Origin: Lachnospiraceae bacterium
GTDB lineage: Bacteria > Bacillota_A > Clostridia > Lachnospirales > Lachnospiraceae
Length of the DNA stretch: 53,256 nucleotides
NCBI GenBank assembly: GCA_017464645.1
Contig: JAFTZF010000022.1
Span: 1 to 53,256 of the forward strand
Reading direction: 5' to 3'
In this document: positions 33,100 to 41,529 of the stretch, piece after piece
Layout of the letters: every line of letters begins with the position of its first letter
Numbering within the stretch: position 1 is the first letter of the stretch
Position numbers and translations under genes: made by a program
Notes under the pieces: generated by a model
The model's input: only the letters and a program-made list of their open reading frames with translations
The model's database searches: none
What the model was told of the DNA's origin: nothing

Positions 33100-33609
33100 A
33101 TGAACGCTATTTATCATAGAGTCATGCGAAGAGAAAATTTTGAAACAGCAGCCGCAGATATTTTTGGCTTGTTAAAGTCTGCCCAGAAACAAAGCCCCAA
33201 TGAGCCAAGAATATTGTATGTGGACATTGACGGGCATCGAACTGCAGAAGGGGAATATGACTGGGATATGTCCGAGCTGCAGTATGAGTTTGGAGTGGGA
33301 TTCTTACTGCAGTTTTTTGAAGAGGTGCATTTCCCGGAGGTTTCTGCGGTGAATCCAAATGGGCAGTGCAATGATATCCCGAAGGGGCTGAAGATCTTTC
33401 GTGCAGAAAATAAAGAGGACAACAGTCTGCAGGAATTGTACATAGAGAACTACAGTAATACGGAGTTTATTTCTGAGCCGGATGTTTATGAATATTTGGA
33501 AAAAGTTTCTTTATTTTTGAAAGAATACAATGATCTGACCGTGAATGGTTTCTTTGCAGTATCATTCATGGGATACGGAAATACGATGAAAAAGTGGAAG
33601 AAAAAGTAA
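33100..33609 (+). CDS. Hypothetical protein, 169 aa
   Basis: A soluble acidic protein of unknown family. RILYVDIDGHRTAEGEYDWD and MSELQYEFGVGFLLQFFEEV give a mixed alpha/beta pattern, and VNGFFAVSFMGYGNTMKKWK ends the protein. There is no good ribosome binding site before ATG 33100, and the upstream 100 bases look degenerate, so a missing 5' part is possible. It lies directly before a gene fragment in the accessory patch. I cannot assign a role; small genes like this are common as immunity or cargo genes in islands. Confidence 0.45.
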   Translation: MNAIYHRVMRRENFETAAADIFGLLKSAQKQSPNEPRILYVDIDGHRTAEGEYDWDMSELQYEFGVGFLLQFFEEVHFPEVSAVNPNGQCNDIPKGLKIFRAENKEDNSLQELYIENYSNTEFISEPDVYEYLEKVSLFLKEYNDLTVNGFFAVSFMGYGNTMKKWKKK

Positions 33610-33626
33610 AGCGGGCCGTGGAGTAA

Positions 33627-33989
33627 TACAGCAAAAGCTGCGGTCTTGATTTTGCGGGAAAATGGGAGTTTTACAGAACCGAAAATGAAAACAGCTGGCT
33701 GAAAGGCCGGATCTCCAAAAAGAGAGTATCCTTTCGGGATGCGTGTGAATATTTGGGAGAAAAAGATGTTTATACGGATTTTCAACGCACAAGCAGCTTT
33801 GTTCACGGACAAGATATCTTATCCAAACTAATGCCGTTTACGTTTTATGTTTCCATTTACAATAAGCTCTACTTAATGATGTGGTATATATTCAAAACCA
33901 TTGGCCTGTATGATTTGGGAGAGGCTATGGAAGAGAAAATATACGAATTAAAAATGGAACTATTGGAATTGGGACAAAAATATTGTTGA
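33627..33989 (+). pseudogene. 3' fragment of a gene (DUF5677-like C-terminus)
   Basis: An open frame from 33627 without a plausible start (only TTG at 33753) reads DFAGKWEFYRTENENSWLKG, then VSFRDACEYLGEKDVYTDFQ, then TSSFVHGQDIL. A helical C-terminus follows. The FVHG motif and the following helix resemble DUF5677-type proteins (weak recall). A stop at 33624 ends the frame upstream, and the N-terminal part is absent, so it is read as a truncated gene. Confidence 0.45.
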
Positions 33990-33992
33990 GCA

Positions 33993-34472
33993 CTAACAGA
34001 TCCGCCCATCCATTACAGCCTGCTGCACCCACAGCTGCAGGGAATCTACGGCCATGGAGATCTGGGCCAGCTGGGCCTGGATCCGCTTGAAATCTTCTTT
34101 TTCATCTGCAGAGATGACGCCGTCTACGGTGATTTCGATGAGGCGGTTTTTCTCTTTTTCCAGGGCGTTTAAGGATGCCAGTGTTTCTAAGGTGATTTGC
34201 GATAAGTCCTTGAGGATGACTTCCGGGACGTATTCCTGGCCGATGGGGCATTCGTGAGAGCAATAGTAGTTGCACAGAGAAGGATTTTTGTAACAATCGG
34301 CCATTGCCAGGATTTCCTCCGGGTGCGGGAGGGATTTCTCGCTCTCTATTTTCTCGATGCGGTCAGCGGATATGAATGTAAGCAGTGCGGAAGCCCGCTC
34401 TCTGGTGAGGCCGGCCTCTTCGCGGCTGGTCTGGTAAATGTTCTTGTTTTCTTTGGTAGATTTTCGTCCCAT
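33993..34472 (-). CDS. XRE family regulator with a Cys cluster
   Basis: A 159-residue protein. The N-terminal HTH (IYQTSREEAGLTRERASALL, then DRIEKIESEKSLPHPEEILA) is XRE-like. It is followed by LCNYYCSHECPIGQEY at about residues 68-83, a C-x3-C-x3-C arrangement that might bind a metal or cluster (inferred). The C-terminal 75 residues are helical and coiled-coil-like (ALEKEKNRLIEITVDGVISA, then DEKEDFKRIQAQLAQISMAV). GGGGGAC lies before the ATG. It marks the end of the AT-rich patch; GC content is normal again here. Target unknown. Confidence 0.7.
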   Translation of the reverse strand: MGRKSTKENKNIYQTSREEAGLTRERASALLTFISADRIEKIESEKSLPHPEEILAMADCYKNPSLCNYYCSHECPIGQEYVPEVILKDLSQITLETLASLNALEKEKNRLIEITVDGVISADEKEDFKRIQAQLAQISMAVDSLQLWVQQAVMDGRIC

Positions 34473-34605
34473 AAGTAGTGTCCCCCTGAAAGTAAGCTTA
34501 TTTCGCCGATTTTAGCAAAATAGATGCGGTTAAGTTGCATTTTTCTTTATATATGATCCATTTCTTTTATTATATACTGAAATCAGATATTAGGAAAGAG
34601 CCCAA

Positions 34606-34668
34606 ATGCATTTTGAGAAAAGCATTGAGGCCGGCGGAAGCAAAATTGCACAGGAGGTGGGCAAATGA
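34606..34668 (+). CDS. Possible 20-codon ORF coupled to the next gene
   Basis: ATG 34606 has AGGAAAGAG upstream and the frame ([20 protein letters not shown]) stops at TGA 34666-34668, overlapping the ATG at 34665 (ATGA). The arrangement suggests a leader peptide or a tiny protein, but the length is too short to be certain. Confidence 0.25.
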   Translation: MHFEKSIEAGGSKIAQEVGK

Positions 34669-34853
34669 GCGCAGCACAAAGAGTTCGGGTGTGTTGCCTG
34701 CTGCAAAAGATGGAGAATGATCGGGAATATGCCCGGAGGCTTGGGCTTGAAAATGCATCTACATTCCACGGAAAAAAGGCGCTGAATACTATCGGCGCTG
34801 GATATATAGAAAGGGAGGAGAACTATGATTACAACTACAACACAGTCGATTGA
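34665..34853 (+). CDS. Small hypothetical protein, 62 aa
   Basis: Starts [20 protein letters not shown] then [18 protein letters not shown]. The pattern of an N-terminal basic helix and a short Lys-rich loop recurs in small Lachnospiraceae proteins. The C-terminal [12 protein letters not shown] is low complexity. AGGAGG lies seven bases before ATG. It overlaps the start of ybjQ by 29 bases in another frame. No function assigned. Confidence 0.5.
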   Translation: MSAAQRVRVCCLLQKMENDREYARRLGLENASTFHGKKALNTIGAGYIEREENYDYNYNTVD

Positions 34854-35145
34854 AGGAAAAAGAATTATCGAGTACAGAGGGATCGTATTTGGAGAAGTGG
34901 TTTCCGGCGTGAATTTTGTGAAGGACATCGCGGCTTCTTTTCGAAACTTTTTTGGAGGAAGATCCGAAAGCTATGAGGATGAGCTGGTGCAGGCAAGACA
35001 GAATGCACTAAGAGAAATGGAGCAGCGCGCCGGGGCCATGGGAGCCAATGCAGTGGTAGGCGTGGACATTGATTATGAAGTGCTTGGTGAAGGCGGGGGA
35101 ATGCTGATGGTCACTGCAAGTGGCACAGCAGTGGTAGTAGAATGA
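34825..35145 (+). CDS. YbjQ/UPF0145 family protein
   Basis: A 106-residue member of the YbjQ family, pentameric cytoplasmic beta-proteins once called heavy-metal-binding. Diagnostic text: [58 protein letters not shown] and a C-terminal [19 protein letters not shown] lies six bases before the ATG. It ends a small operon, followed by a terminator. The biological function of the family is not settled. Confidence 0.9.
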   Translation: MITTTTQSIEGKRIIEYRGIVFGEVVSGVNFVKDIAASFRNFFGGRSESYEDELVQARQNALREMEQRAGAMGANAVVGVDIDYEVLGEGGGMLMVTASGTAVVVE

Positions 35146-35157
35146 TAGAAGGCGGTA

Positions 35158-35196
35158 GAGAAGGAGCGTCGGCAGGTAAAACTGTCGGCGCTTCTT
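35158..35196 (+). terminator. Terminator after ybjQ
   Basis: GAAGGAGCGTCGGCAG and CTGTCGGCGCTTCTTC pair over most of their length around GTAAAA, followed by TTGCATG. The stem is long but the T-run is short. Confidence 0.65.
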
Positions 35197-35247
35197 CTTG
35201 CATGCAAAGGCTGCGGTCTCAAAAAAATTTCTGCCTAAAAAATCCAA

Positions 35248-35284
35248 TTTACCTATTGACATAGTAGGTAAATGGGCGTATACT
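35248..35284 (+). promoter_or_regulatory. OAH sulfhydrylase promoter inside an Rrf2-type operator
   Basis: TTGACA (35256-35261), a 17-base spacer and TATACT (35279-35284) form a strong promoter. TTTACCTA (35248-35255) and TAGGTAAA (35265-35272) are an 8-bp inverted repeat that encloses the -35. The same TAGGTAAA recurs at 36792-36799, on the -10 of the Rrf2 gene. This is the likely binding sequence of the Rrf2 regulator encoded next door. Confidence 0.65.
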
Positions 35285-35437
35285 ACATACCAACATACAA
35301 GAATGGCAGGTGGAAGGAATGCAGTATTTTTTTGAAAGCTTAGTAAGACATAACTTCCGATTTGGCCGAATGTGTTGTTGCAGATATAAATAACCACAAC
35401 ACACATTCATTTGCAAATTCGGAAGGAGAAATATATT

Positions 35438-36727
35438 ATGAGTAAGAAAAATTGCAGATTTGAAACACTTCAGCTTCACGTAGGTCAGGAGACTGCAGAC
35501 CCCACAACAGGTTCCAGAGCAGTGCCCATTTATCAGACTACTTCTTATGTATTTAACAATTCTGCACATGCAGCAGCCAGATTTGGACTGACGGACGCAG
35601 GCAATATTTACGGCAGACTGACCAATTCCACTCAGGATGTGCTGGAGAAGAGACTGGCGGCGCTGGAAGGCGGTGTGGCAGCACTGGCCTTGGCATCCGG
35701 TGCAGCAGCCATCAGCTATACCATTTGGGCCCTGGCCCAGAACGGCGACCATATCGTATCCCAGAAGACCATTTACGGCGGCAGCTATAACCTGCTGGCC
35801 CATACCCTTCCGCTGTCCGGCATTACTACCACCTTCGTGGATGTACATAACCTGCAGGAAGTGGAGAGCGCCATCCAGCCCAATACCAAGGCCATTTATC
35901 TGGAGACTCTGGGCAACCCCAATGCGGACATCCCCGACATTGATGCAGTGGCTGAAATTGCTCACAAGCACGGTCTGCCCCTGGTCATTGACAATACCTT
36001 TGGAACACCCTACCTGATTCGCCCCATCGAGCATGGCGCAGATATCGTGGTACATTCCGCTACCAAGTTCATTGGCGGACACGGAACCACCCTGGGCGGC
36101 ATTATCGTGGATTCCGGTAAATTTGACTGGAAAGCCAGTGGAAAATATGCACCCATCGCAGAGCCCAACCCCAGCTATCACGGAGTTTCCTTCGTAGAAG
36201 CAGCAGGCCCCGCAGCTTTTGTGACCTACATCCGCGCGATTTTGCTGCGTGATACAGGCGCTACTATTTCTCCTTTCAATGCATTTCTGCTGCTTCAGGG
36301 TGTGGAGACCCTGTCCCTGAGACTGGACAGACACGTGGAAAATACCAAGAAGGTAGTGGAATATCTGGCGTCCCATCCGCTGGTGGAGCATGTAAACCAT
36401 CCGTCACTGCCGGAGCATCCCGACCACCAGCTGTATGAGAAGTACTTCCCCAATGGCGGAGCCACCATTTTTACCTTTGAAATCAAGGGCGGCCAGGAAG
36501 AGGCCCATAAATTTATTGACAGCCTGGAGATCTTCTCCCTGCTGGCAAATGTGGCAGATGTAAAGAGTCTGGTGATTCATCCGGCCACCACCACCCATTC
36601 CCAGCTGACTGCAGAGGAGCTGCAGGACCAGGGCATCAAGCCCAACACCATCCGCCTGTCCATCGGTACCGAGCATGTGGATGATATTATTGAGGACCTG
36701 GAACTGGGATTTGAGGCGATTAAGTAA
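35438..36727 (+). CDS. O-acetylhomoserine sulfhydrylase/aminocarboxypropyltransferase
   Basis: PLP enzyme that makes homocysteine from O-acetylhomoserine and sulfide (and may act on cysteine-like donors), part of methionine synthesis. The 429-residue protein starts [45 protein letters not shown] and [17 protein letters not shown] (Schiff-base Lys210) are family motifs; the C-terminus reads [20 protein letters not shown]. The ATG at 35438 follows AAGGAG by nine bases. It is followed by an Rrf2 regulator that shares its promoter motif. It is usually called metY or cysD-like; symbol left open. Confidence 0.92.
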   Translation: MSKKNCRFETLQLHVGQETADPTTGSRAVPIYQTTSYVFNNSAHAAARFGLTDAGNIYGRLTNSTQDVLEKRLAALEGGVAALALASGAAAISYTIWALAQNGDHIVSQKTIYGGSYNLLAHTLPLSGITTTFVDVHNLQEVESAIQPNTKAIYLETLGNPNADIPDIDAVAEIAHKHGLPLVIDNTFGTPYLIRPIEHGADIVVHSATKFIGGHGTTLGGIIVDSGKFDWKASGKYAPIAEPNPSYHGVSFVEAAGPAAFVTYIRAILLRDTGATISPFNAFLLLQGVETLSLRLDRHVENTKKVVEYLASHPLVEHVNHPSLPEHPDHQLYEKYFPNGGATIFTFEIKGGQEEAHKFIDSLEIFSLLANVADVKSLVIHPATTTHSQLTAEELQDQGIKPNTIRLSIGTEHVDDIIEDLELGFEAIK

Positions 36728-36762
36728 AATCTGCCTATCTGTTTGAGGAGTGAGAAAATAGG

Positions 36763-36799
36763 TTGATTTGCATACTGAAACTGTAGTATGATAGGTAAA
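36763..36799 (+). promoter_or_regulatory. Promoter of the Rrf2 gene with operator half-site
   Basis: TTGATT (36763-36768), 18 bases and TATGAT (36787-36792), directly followed by AGGTAAA. ATAGGT also occurs at 36758-36763. One copy of the operator sequence TAGGTAAA (36792-36799) overlaps the -10 end, consistent with negative autoregulation. Confidence 0.5.
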
Positions 36800-36822
36800 T
36801 AAAGATAGATGGAGGTCAATCG

Positions 36823-37236
36823 ATGCTGATTTCATCCAAGGGCAGATATGCGCTGCGGGTCATGCTGGACCTGGCAGAGAATTCACAGGGACAATTGATT
36901 CCGCTGAAAGACATTACCGAGCGGCAGAATGTTTCCAAGAAATATCTGGAGAGTATCATGGTCATGCTTTCCAAGGCGGGTTTCGTGGAAGCCATGCATG
37001 GAAAGGGCGGCGGTTACCGCCTGAGCAGAGAGGCTGGTGAGTACAAGGTGGGTGACATTCTCCGACTGACGGAGGGTACCCTGGCGCCGGTCATGTGCCT
37101 GGAGGAAAATGCTGCGCCTTGCGCCAGAGCGGAAGCCTGCAAGACACTGCCTCTTTGGACCGGACTTGATAAGGTGATCCGGGAGTACCTGGACAACATA
37201 TCCCTGGAGGACATTTTGCAGGGAAGTGAAAAATGA
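36823..37236 (+). CDS. Rrf2 family regulator with IscR-like cysteines
   Basis: A 137-residue winged HTH regulator. The DNA-binding part reads MLISSKGRYALRVMLDLAEN, then LESIMVMLSKAGFVEAMHGK, then GGGYRLSRE. Three cysteines, Cys92, Cys100 and Cys106 (MCLEENAAPCARAEACKTL), lie where IscR binds its Fe-S cluster (IscR Cys92/98/104), with the first gap two residues longer. The neighbouring OAH sulfhydrylase suggests control of sulfur amino acid metabolism as for CymR, but with a possible Fe-S sensor (inference). Confidence 0.88.
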   Translation: MLISSKGRYALRVMLDLAENSQGQLIPLKDITERQNVSKKYLESIMVMLSKAGFVEAMHGKGGGYRLSREAGEYKVGDILRLTEGTLAPVMCLEENAAPCARAEACKTLPLWTGLDKVIREYLDNISLEDILQGSEK

Positions 37237-37282
37237 AACAGAGAAACAAAGGAGCAAAGGAACAAAGGAACTGCGGATGTAC

Positions 37283-37717
37283 TTATAAATACACCCGCAG
37301 TTCTTTGCGTAACTGTTCTTCGATGTCGATGAGACGATTGCAGAGATCCTTTACCGTTTCGTTGGCGGCAGGATATTGATTCAGGTACTTGCACAGGGAT
37401 TTGATGCCCATATCGCAGCCGTCAGTCATTAAATCCGCAATGGTGCAGGAGCGGCCGTCCAGGCCCAGCTTCATATTGGTTTTCAGCCAGGACATGCTCT
37501 TGGCCATGACATTGGGATCTTTTTCTTCGCTGCCGTACTCGATCAGCAGGGAATGAATTTCGTTGCCCAGCTTTTCGTGGTGGGCCTTGCTTTCGGTCAG
37601 CAATTTCTGCAGCCCTGCGTCCTTTACTGAGTCCAATACATCATCGATGGATGATACCGCCATTTTTGACCCGGCATCGCACTCTTTCAGCAGGTGAATG
37701 GTATCTTCATTTATCAT
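37283..37717 (-). CDS. Helical-bundle (ferritin-like/DUF2383-type) protein
   Basis: A 144-residue all-helical protein. INEDTIHLLKECDAGSKMAV, then IDDVLDSVKDAGLQKLL, then AHHEKLGNEIHSLLIEYGS give regularly spaced Glu/His residues like the ferritin-like fold. The second half reads MSWLKTNMKLGLDGRSCT, then IADLMTDGCDMGIKSLCKYL. The start at 37717 follows AAAGGAGG by seven bases; the longer reading is not supported. It may be a stress or metal-binding protein, but metal ligands are not clear. It is divergent from the YfcC-like permease. Confidence 0.7.
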   Translation of the reverse strand: MINEDTIHLLKECDAGSKMAVSSIDDVLDSVKDAGLQKLLTESKAHHEKLGNEIHSLLIEYGSEEKDPNVMAKSMSWLKTNMKLGLDGRSCTIADLMTDGCDMGIKSLCKYLNQYPAANETVKDLCNRLIDIEEQLRKELRVYL

Positions 37718-37891
37718 GAATAAGCCTCCTTTGATTCTTTTGGAGATAGTATGTGCAATTTGCCGGAAGAGTATTTGCAGAATCCGCAGGAATTCGATTT
37801 GCAATTTCTATGGGAACCAATTATAATTAGATTTTGGAAGAATATGCACAAATATTGTATAAATAAAGATCAAAGACAGATGAGGAATACT

Positions 37892-39298
37892 ATGAATCAA
37901 CAATCTGAGAAAAAGGGCTTAAATATCAGTGCCAAATCGTTTATTACAGCCATCGTGGTGATTTTTGTTTTGATGATCATCACCTATGCTTTGACCTTTC
38001 TGGTACCGGGCGGAAAGTACGTACGGATAACGGATGCCTCCGGCAATACGGTTATTGATACAGCGGGCGGCTTTTCCCAGGTGGAAGGCGGACTTCCCTT
38101 CTGGAAGTGGATTTTATCGCCTGTGCTGGTGCTGGGGGCAGAGGGCAGCGGCTCTTTGATTGCGGTCATTGTATTTTTATTGGTGATCGGCGGTGTATTT
38201 AACAGTCTGGATAAATGCGGCCTCATGCAGTACATGCTGGACCGGATCACCCATGGTTACGGGAAGAACCGGTATCAGCTGATGGCTGTGATCACCCTTT
38301 TCTTTATGGCGCTGGGAGCCTTTATCGGTTCCTTTGAGGAATGTGTGCCTCTGGTGCCCATTGTGGTGGCGCTGGCTATCCGCCTGGGCTGGGATGCGCT
38401 GACCGGTGTGGGTATGAGCCTGCTGGCCATTGGCTGCGGCTTCGCCTCCGGCATCTGCAATCCCTTTACTGTAGGAGTGGCTCAGGAACTGGCCGGACTT
38501 CCCATGTTTTCGGGTATCTGGCTGCGGGCGCTTAGTTTTGTACTGATTTACGCATTGCTGCTTGGTTTCCTGAGTCTCTACGCAAAGAGGATAGAAAAGC
38601 CCCTGGAGGAACAGCTGATTTCCCGGGAATTTGTGCGGAATCCGGCCATGGACAGAGGCCTGCTTTGTTTTGTGGGAATTCTGGGCGCGGGGATTTTGCT
38701 GGTACTGAGCTCCGCTGTGATTCCTGCTCTGCAGGACTATACCATGATCATTGTGGCAGTGATGTTTCTGGCAGCAGGGATTTTGGCTACCCTGGTTTCC
38801 GGCATGAGCGGAAAACAGCTGGGAATCACCTTCCGGGACGGACTGGTCAGTGTACTTCCGGCAGTTTTGATGATCCTCATGGCAAATTCCATTAAATATA
38901 CATTGGTGGAAGCAAATATTCTGGACACCATTTTACACGAGGCGGTTCTGATGGCGGGATCGCTTCCACGTTGGATCGTCATTCTGTTTATTTACCTGGT
39001 GGTGCTGGTGATGAATTTCTTTATTCCCTCCGGTTCGGCCAAGGCATTCCTGCTCATGCCCCTCATCGTGCCGGCGGCTCAGGTCTTTGGCATTTCAGCC
39101 CAGCTGTGTGTCGTGGCCTTTGCCTTTGGAGACGGTTTCTCCAATGTGTTTTATCCGACGAACCCGGTGCTTCTGATCTCACTGGGACTGGCGGATGTGA
39201 ATTACGGCACCTGGGTAAAATGGAGCTGGAAGTTCCAGGCATTGAATCTGATATTGACCAGTGGTCTGCTGCTTTTAGGTCTGATGGTTGGATATTAG
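37892..39298 (+). CDS. YfcC family permease
   Basis: A 468-residue polytopic membrane protein of the YfcC/arginine-ornithine-type ion transporter superfamily. Diagnostic text: SFITAIVVIFVLMIITYALT, VPGGKYVRITD, FWKWILSPV, VFLLVIGGVFNSLDKCGLMQ, FIGSFEECVPLVPIVVALAI and FASGICNPFTVGVAQELAGL. About 12 helices. It probably takes up amino acids or a dicarboxylate; substrate unknown. The start at 37892 follows GAGGA by six bases. The oxidoreductase gene begins 15 bases after its stop, so uptake and oxidation may form one pathway. Confidence 0.85.
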   Translation: MNQQSEKKGLNISAKSFITAIVVIFVLMIITYALTFLVPGGKYVRITDASGNTVIDTAGGFSQVEGGLPFWKWILSPVLVLGAEGSGSLIAVIVFLLVIGGVFNSLDKCGLMQYMLDRITHGYGKNRYQLMAVITLFFMALGAFIGSFEECVPLVPIVVALAIRLGWDALTGVGMSLLAIGCGFASGICNPFTVGVAQELAGLPMFSGIWLRALSFVLIYALLLGFLSLYAKRIEKPLEEQLISREFVRNPAMDRGLLCFVGILGAGILLVLSSAVIPALQDYTMIIVAVMFLAAGILATLVSGMSGKQLGITFRDGLVSVLPAVLMILMANSIKYTLVEANILDTILHEAVLMAGSLPRWIVILFIYLVVLVMNFFIPSGSAKAFLLMPLIVPAAQVFGISAQLCVVAFAFGDGFSNVFYPTNPVLLISLGLADVNYGTWVKWSWKFQALNLILTSGLLLLGLMVGY

Positions 39299-39313
39299 AC
39301 AGGAGAAAAAAGG

Positions 39314-40306
39314 ATGGAAGAAATCAGAGTTGGAACCATTGGTTCCGGCCCCATTGTTCATGCGGTGCTGGATGGGGTGAAAGTGATGGAGGGAATTCGC
39401 TGCGCGGCGGTGTATTCCAGAACAAAAGAAACAGCCCGGAAGCTGGCGGCAGAGTATGGAGTTTCCAAAACCTATACGGATATGGAAAAGTTCCTTTCGG
39501 ATAAAGAAATCAATGTGGTGTATATTGCCACACCCAATCTGCTCCATTATGAGCAGACGAAGGGGGCGCTTCTTGCCGGAAAGCATGTGATTTGTGAGAA
39601 GCCTTTTTGCACCCGTGCGGATCAGGCAGAGGAATTGATCAACCTGGCAAAGAAAAAGAAACTGTTCCTGGTGGAGGCGGCGCCAACTACCTTTTTGCCC
39701 AACTTTTCTGTTTTAAAGGAAGCCGTGTCCGCAATCGGCAGAATCCGTCTGGTACAGGGAAGCTACTGCCAGTATTCAAGCCGTTATGACAATCTGCTGC
39801 AGGGAGAAGTCCCCAATATCTTTAATCCGGAGCTGGCTGGCGGTTGTCTGATGGATATTAATTTTTACAATGCCTATTTGAATGTGGCATTGTTTGGAAA
39901 GCCGGAGCAGGTCGTTTATTATCCGAACTTTTATAAAGACACGAAAATTGATACCTCCGGCCTGCTGGTGATGCAGTATGAGGACTTCGTCAGTGAAAAT
40001 GTGGGGGCAAAGGATACCTGGGGCGTAAATTCGTTTCAGATTCAGGGCGAGGAAGGCTATGTTTATGTGGAGGGCGGCAGCAACAGCTTTCAGAGTGTAC
40101 GAATTGTTACCCGCCAATCGGACGAGACCCTGAATCTGCAGGAAAATGTGGATCGGCGGATTTATGAGGTGCGGGAGCTGACAAGACTTTTTCTTGCAGA
40201 TGCCTATGATGAGATTTACAAGAGATTGGAGATCACCCTGGATACGGTCTGTGTGATAGAAAGCGCCAGAAAGGCCGCGGGACTGATTTTCCCGGGAGAT
40301 GCGTAA
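39314..40306 (+). CDS. Gfo/Idh/MocA family oxidoreductase
   Basis: A 330-residue NAD(P)-dependent dehydrogenase. The N-terminus MEEIRVGTIGSGPIVHAVLD has GTIGSG of the Rossmann fold, CEKPFCTRADQAEELINLAK contains the EKP motif at about residues 96-98, and GGCLMDINFYNAYLNVALFG is the active site region with Asp/Asn. Its nearest in-window relative is the gene at 2478-3425, sharing the CEKPF text. AGGAGA precedes the ATG. It is paired with the YfcC permease and closed by a terminator. Substrate unknown. Confidence 0.85.
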   Translation: MEEIRVGTIGSGPIVHAVLDGVKVMEGIRCAAVYSRTKETARKLAAEYGVSKTYTDMEKFLSDKEINVVYIATPNLLHYEQTKGALLAGKHVICEKPFCTRADQAEELINLAKKKKLFLVEAAPTTFLPNFSVLKEAVSAIGRIRLVQGSYCQYSSRYDNLLQGEVPNIFNPELAGGCLMDINFYNAYLNVALFGKPEQVVYYPNFYKDTKIDTSGLLVMQYEDFVSENVGAKDTWGVNSFQIQGEEGYVYVEGGSNSFQSVRIVTRQSDETLNLQENVDRRIYEVRELTRLFLADAYDEIYKRLEITLDTVCVIESARKAAGLIFPGDA

Positions 40307-40322
40307 AGAAGGAATAAAAAAG

Positions 40323-40359
40323 TCCTCTTGGAAGATGAGCATCCGTCCAAGAGGATCTT
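40323..40359. terminator. Terminator between oxidoreductase and purC
   Basis: TCCTCTTGGA and TCCAAGAGGATC form an 11-bp stem around a 13-base loop, with AAAAAGT before and TTT after. It can serve both convergent transcripts. Confidence 0.7.
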
Positions 40360-40373
40360 TAGCTTAAAATGAT

Positions 40374-41234
40374 TTACAGCGGTTTGCCGGTCAACATCTC
40401 ATAAGCCTGCAGATATTTGTCGATGGTCTTTTCTACGATGTCCTCGGGCAGTGTCCAGTCGTTGCCGGGGTTGGCCTTCAGCCAGTTGCGGGCAAATTGT
40501 TTATCGAAAGAGGGCTGTCCATGACCCGGCTCATAGCCGTCAGCAGGCCAGAAGCGGGAACTGTCCGGAGTGAGCATCTCGTCGCCGATCACTACATTGC
40601 CGTCCTCATCCAGACCAAACTCAAATTTGGTGTCTGCGATGATGATGCCGCGGCTCAGAGCGTAGTCTGCGCATTTCTTGTAAAGGGCGATGGTGCAGTC
40701 CCGCAGCTTGGCTGCGTATTCTTCGCCCTTGCCCGGGAAGTATTTCTCCAGATGAGCGATGCTCTGCTCATAAGAAATGTTTTCGTCATGGTCACCGATC
40801 TCAGCCTTGGTAGAAGGAGTGTAGATGGGTTCGGGCAGCTTGTCGGACTCTTTCAGGCCCTCAGGCAGCTTGATGCCGCAAACAGTGCCGTCCTTCTGAT
40901 AGCTGGCCCAGCCGCTTCCGGTAATGTAACCGCGAACGATGCACTCTACGGGAAGCATGTTCAGCTTCTTGCACATCATGCTCTTGCCCTCGAACTGCGG
41001 CTGCTGGAAGAACTCCGGCATATCCTTTACATCTGCGGAAATCATGTGGTTGGGGAGAATGTCCTTGGTCATGTCAAACCAGAACTTGGACATCTGGGTC
41101 AGAACGGTTCCCTTTTTTGTCACAACATTGTTCAGAATCACATCGAAACAGCTGATGCGGTCTGTAGCAACCATGATCAGGCTGTCGCCATTGTCGTAAA
41201 TCTCACGAACTTTTCCTTCTTTTACTGGTTTCAT
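40374..41234 (-). CDS. purC: Phosphoribosylaminoimidazole-succinocarboxamide synthase
   Basis: SAICAR synthase of purine biosynthesis, joining CAIR and aspartate with ATP. The 286-residue protein starts MKPVKEGKVREIYDNGDSLI. RISCFDVILNNVVTKKGTVL, then VECIVRGYITGSGWASYQKD, then IADTKFEFGLDEDGNVVIGD and DEMLTPDSSRFWP match the long form of the enzyme. It stands alone on this strand and is not next to other pur genes; guaA, in the same pathway, is about 10 kb away. Confidence 0.96.
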   Translation of the reverse strand: MKPVKEGKVREIYDNGDSLIMVATDRISCFDVILNNVVTKKGTVLTQMSKFWFDMTKDILPNHMISADVKDMPEFFQQPQFEGKSMMCKKLNMLPVECIVRGYITGSGWASYQKDGTVCGIKLPEGLKESDKLPEPIYTPSTKAEIGDHDENISYEQSIAHLEKYFPGKGEEYAAKLRDCTIALYKKCADYALSRGIIIADTKFEFGLDEDGNVVIGDEMLTPDSSRFWPADGYEPGHGQPSFDKQFARNWLKANPGNDWTLPEDIVEKTIDKYLQAYEMLTGKPL

Positions 41235-41279
41235 TTCGTATCCCTCGCTATCTTGTGTTTTGTGAAGTACCCACCTAAT

Positions 41280-41308
41280 AGATAACCAGATTTTCGGGGA
41301 AAAAGCAA
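41280..41308 (-). promoter_or_regulatory. Promoter for purC
   Basis: Read on the minus strand: TTGCTT (41308-41303), a 17-base spacer and TTATCT (41285-41280), about 45 bases before the purC start. No riboswitch core was recognised in the short leader. Confidence 0.4.
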
Positions 41309-41389
41309 TAGAATTTTATGAATCTCTGTAAATTTTTTGTGTACAAAGTGTGAAAAATTCATGGTTTTGGAGAAAATTGTCAAAACCTA

Positions 41390-41451
41390 TTGGAAATGTT
41401 TCCGTATATATGTATAATATAAATGGTTCCTAAATTTTTAAAAAAGTTTAG
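41390..41451 (+). promoter_or_regulatory. Promoter and leader palindromes of the pot operon
   Basis: TTGGAA (41390-41395), 17 bases and TATAAT (41413-41418). GGAAATGTTTCC (41392-41403) overlaps the -35 as a candidate operator. The leader starts with an AT-rich palindrome at 41430-41451 (CTAAA...TTTAG). The gap 41235-41529 holds only these signals. Confidence 0.5.
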
Positions 41452-41529
41452 CATTAGAAAACGAAAAGGAGCGATACTTAAGTAGTAAAAAATAGAGAAG
41501 TAACAACAGAATAAAGGGAGGTGTAGTTT

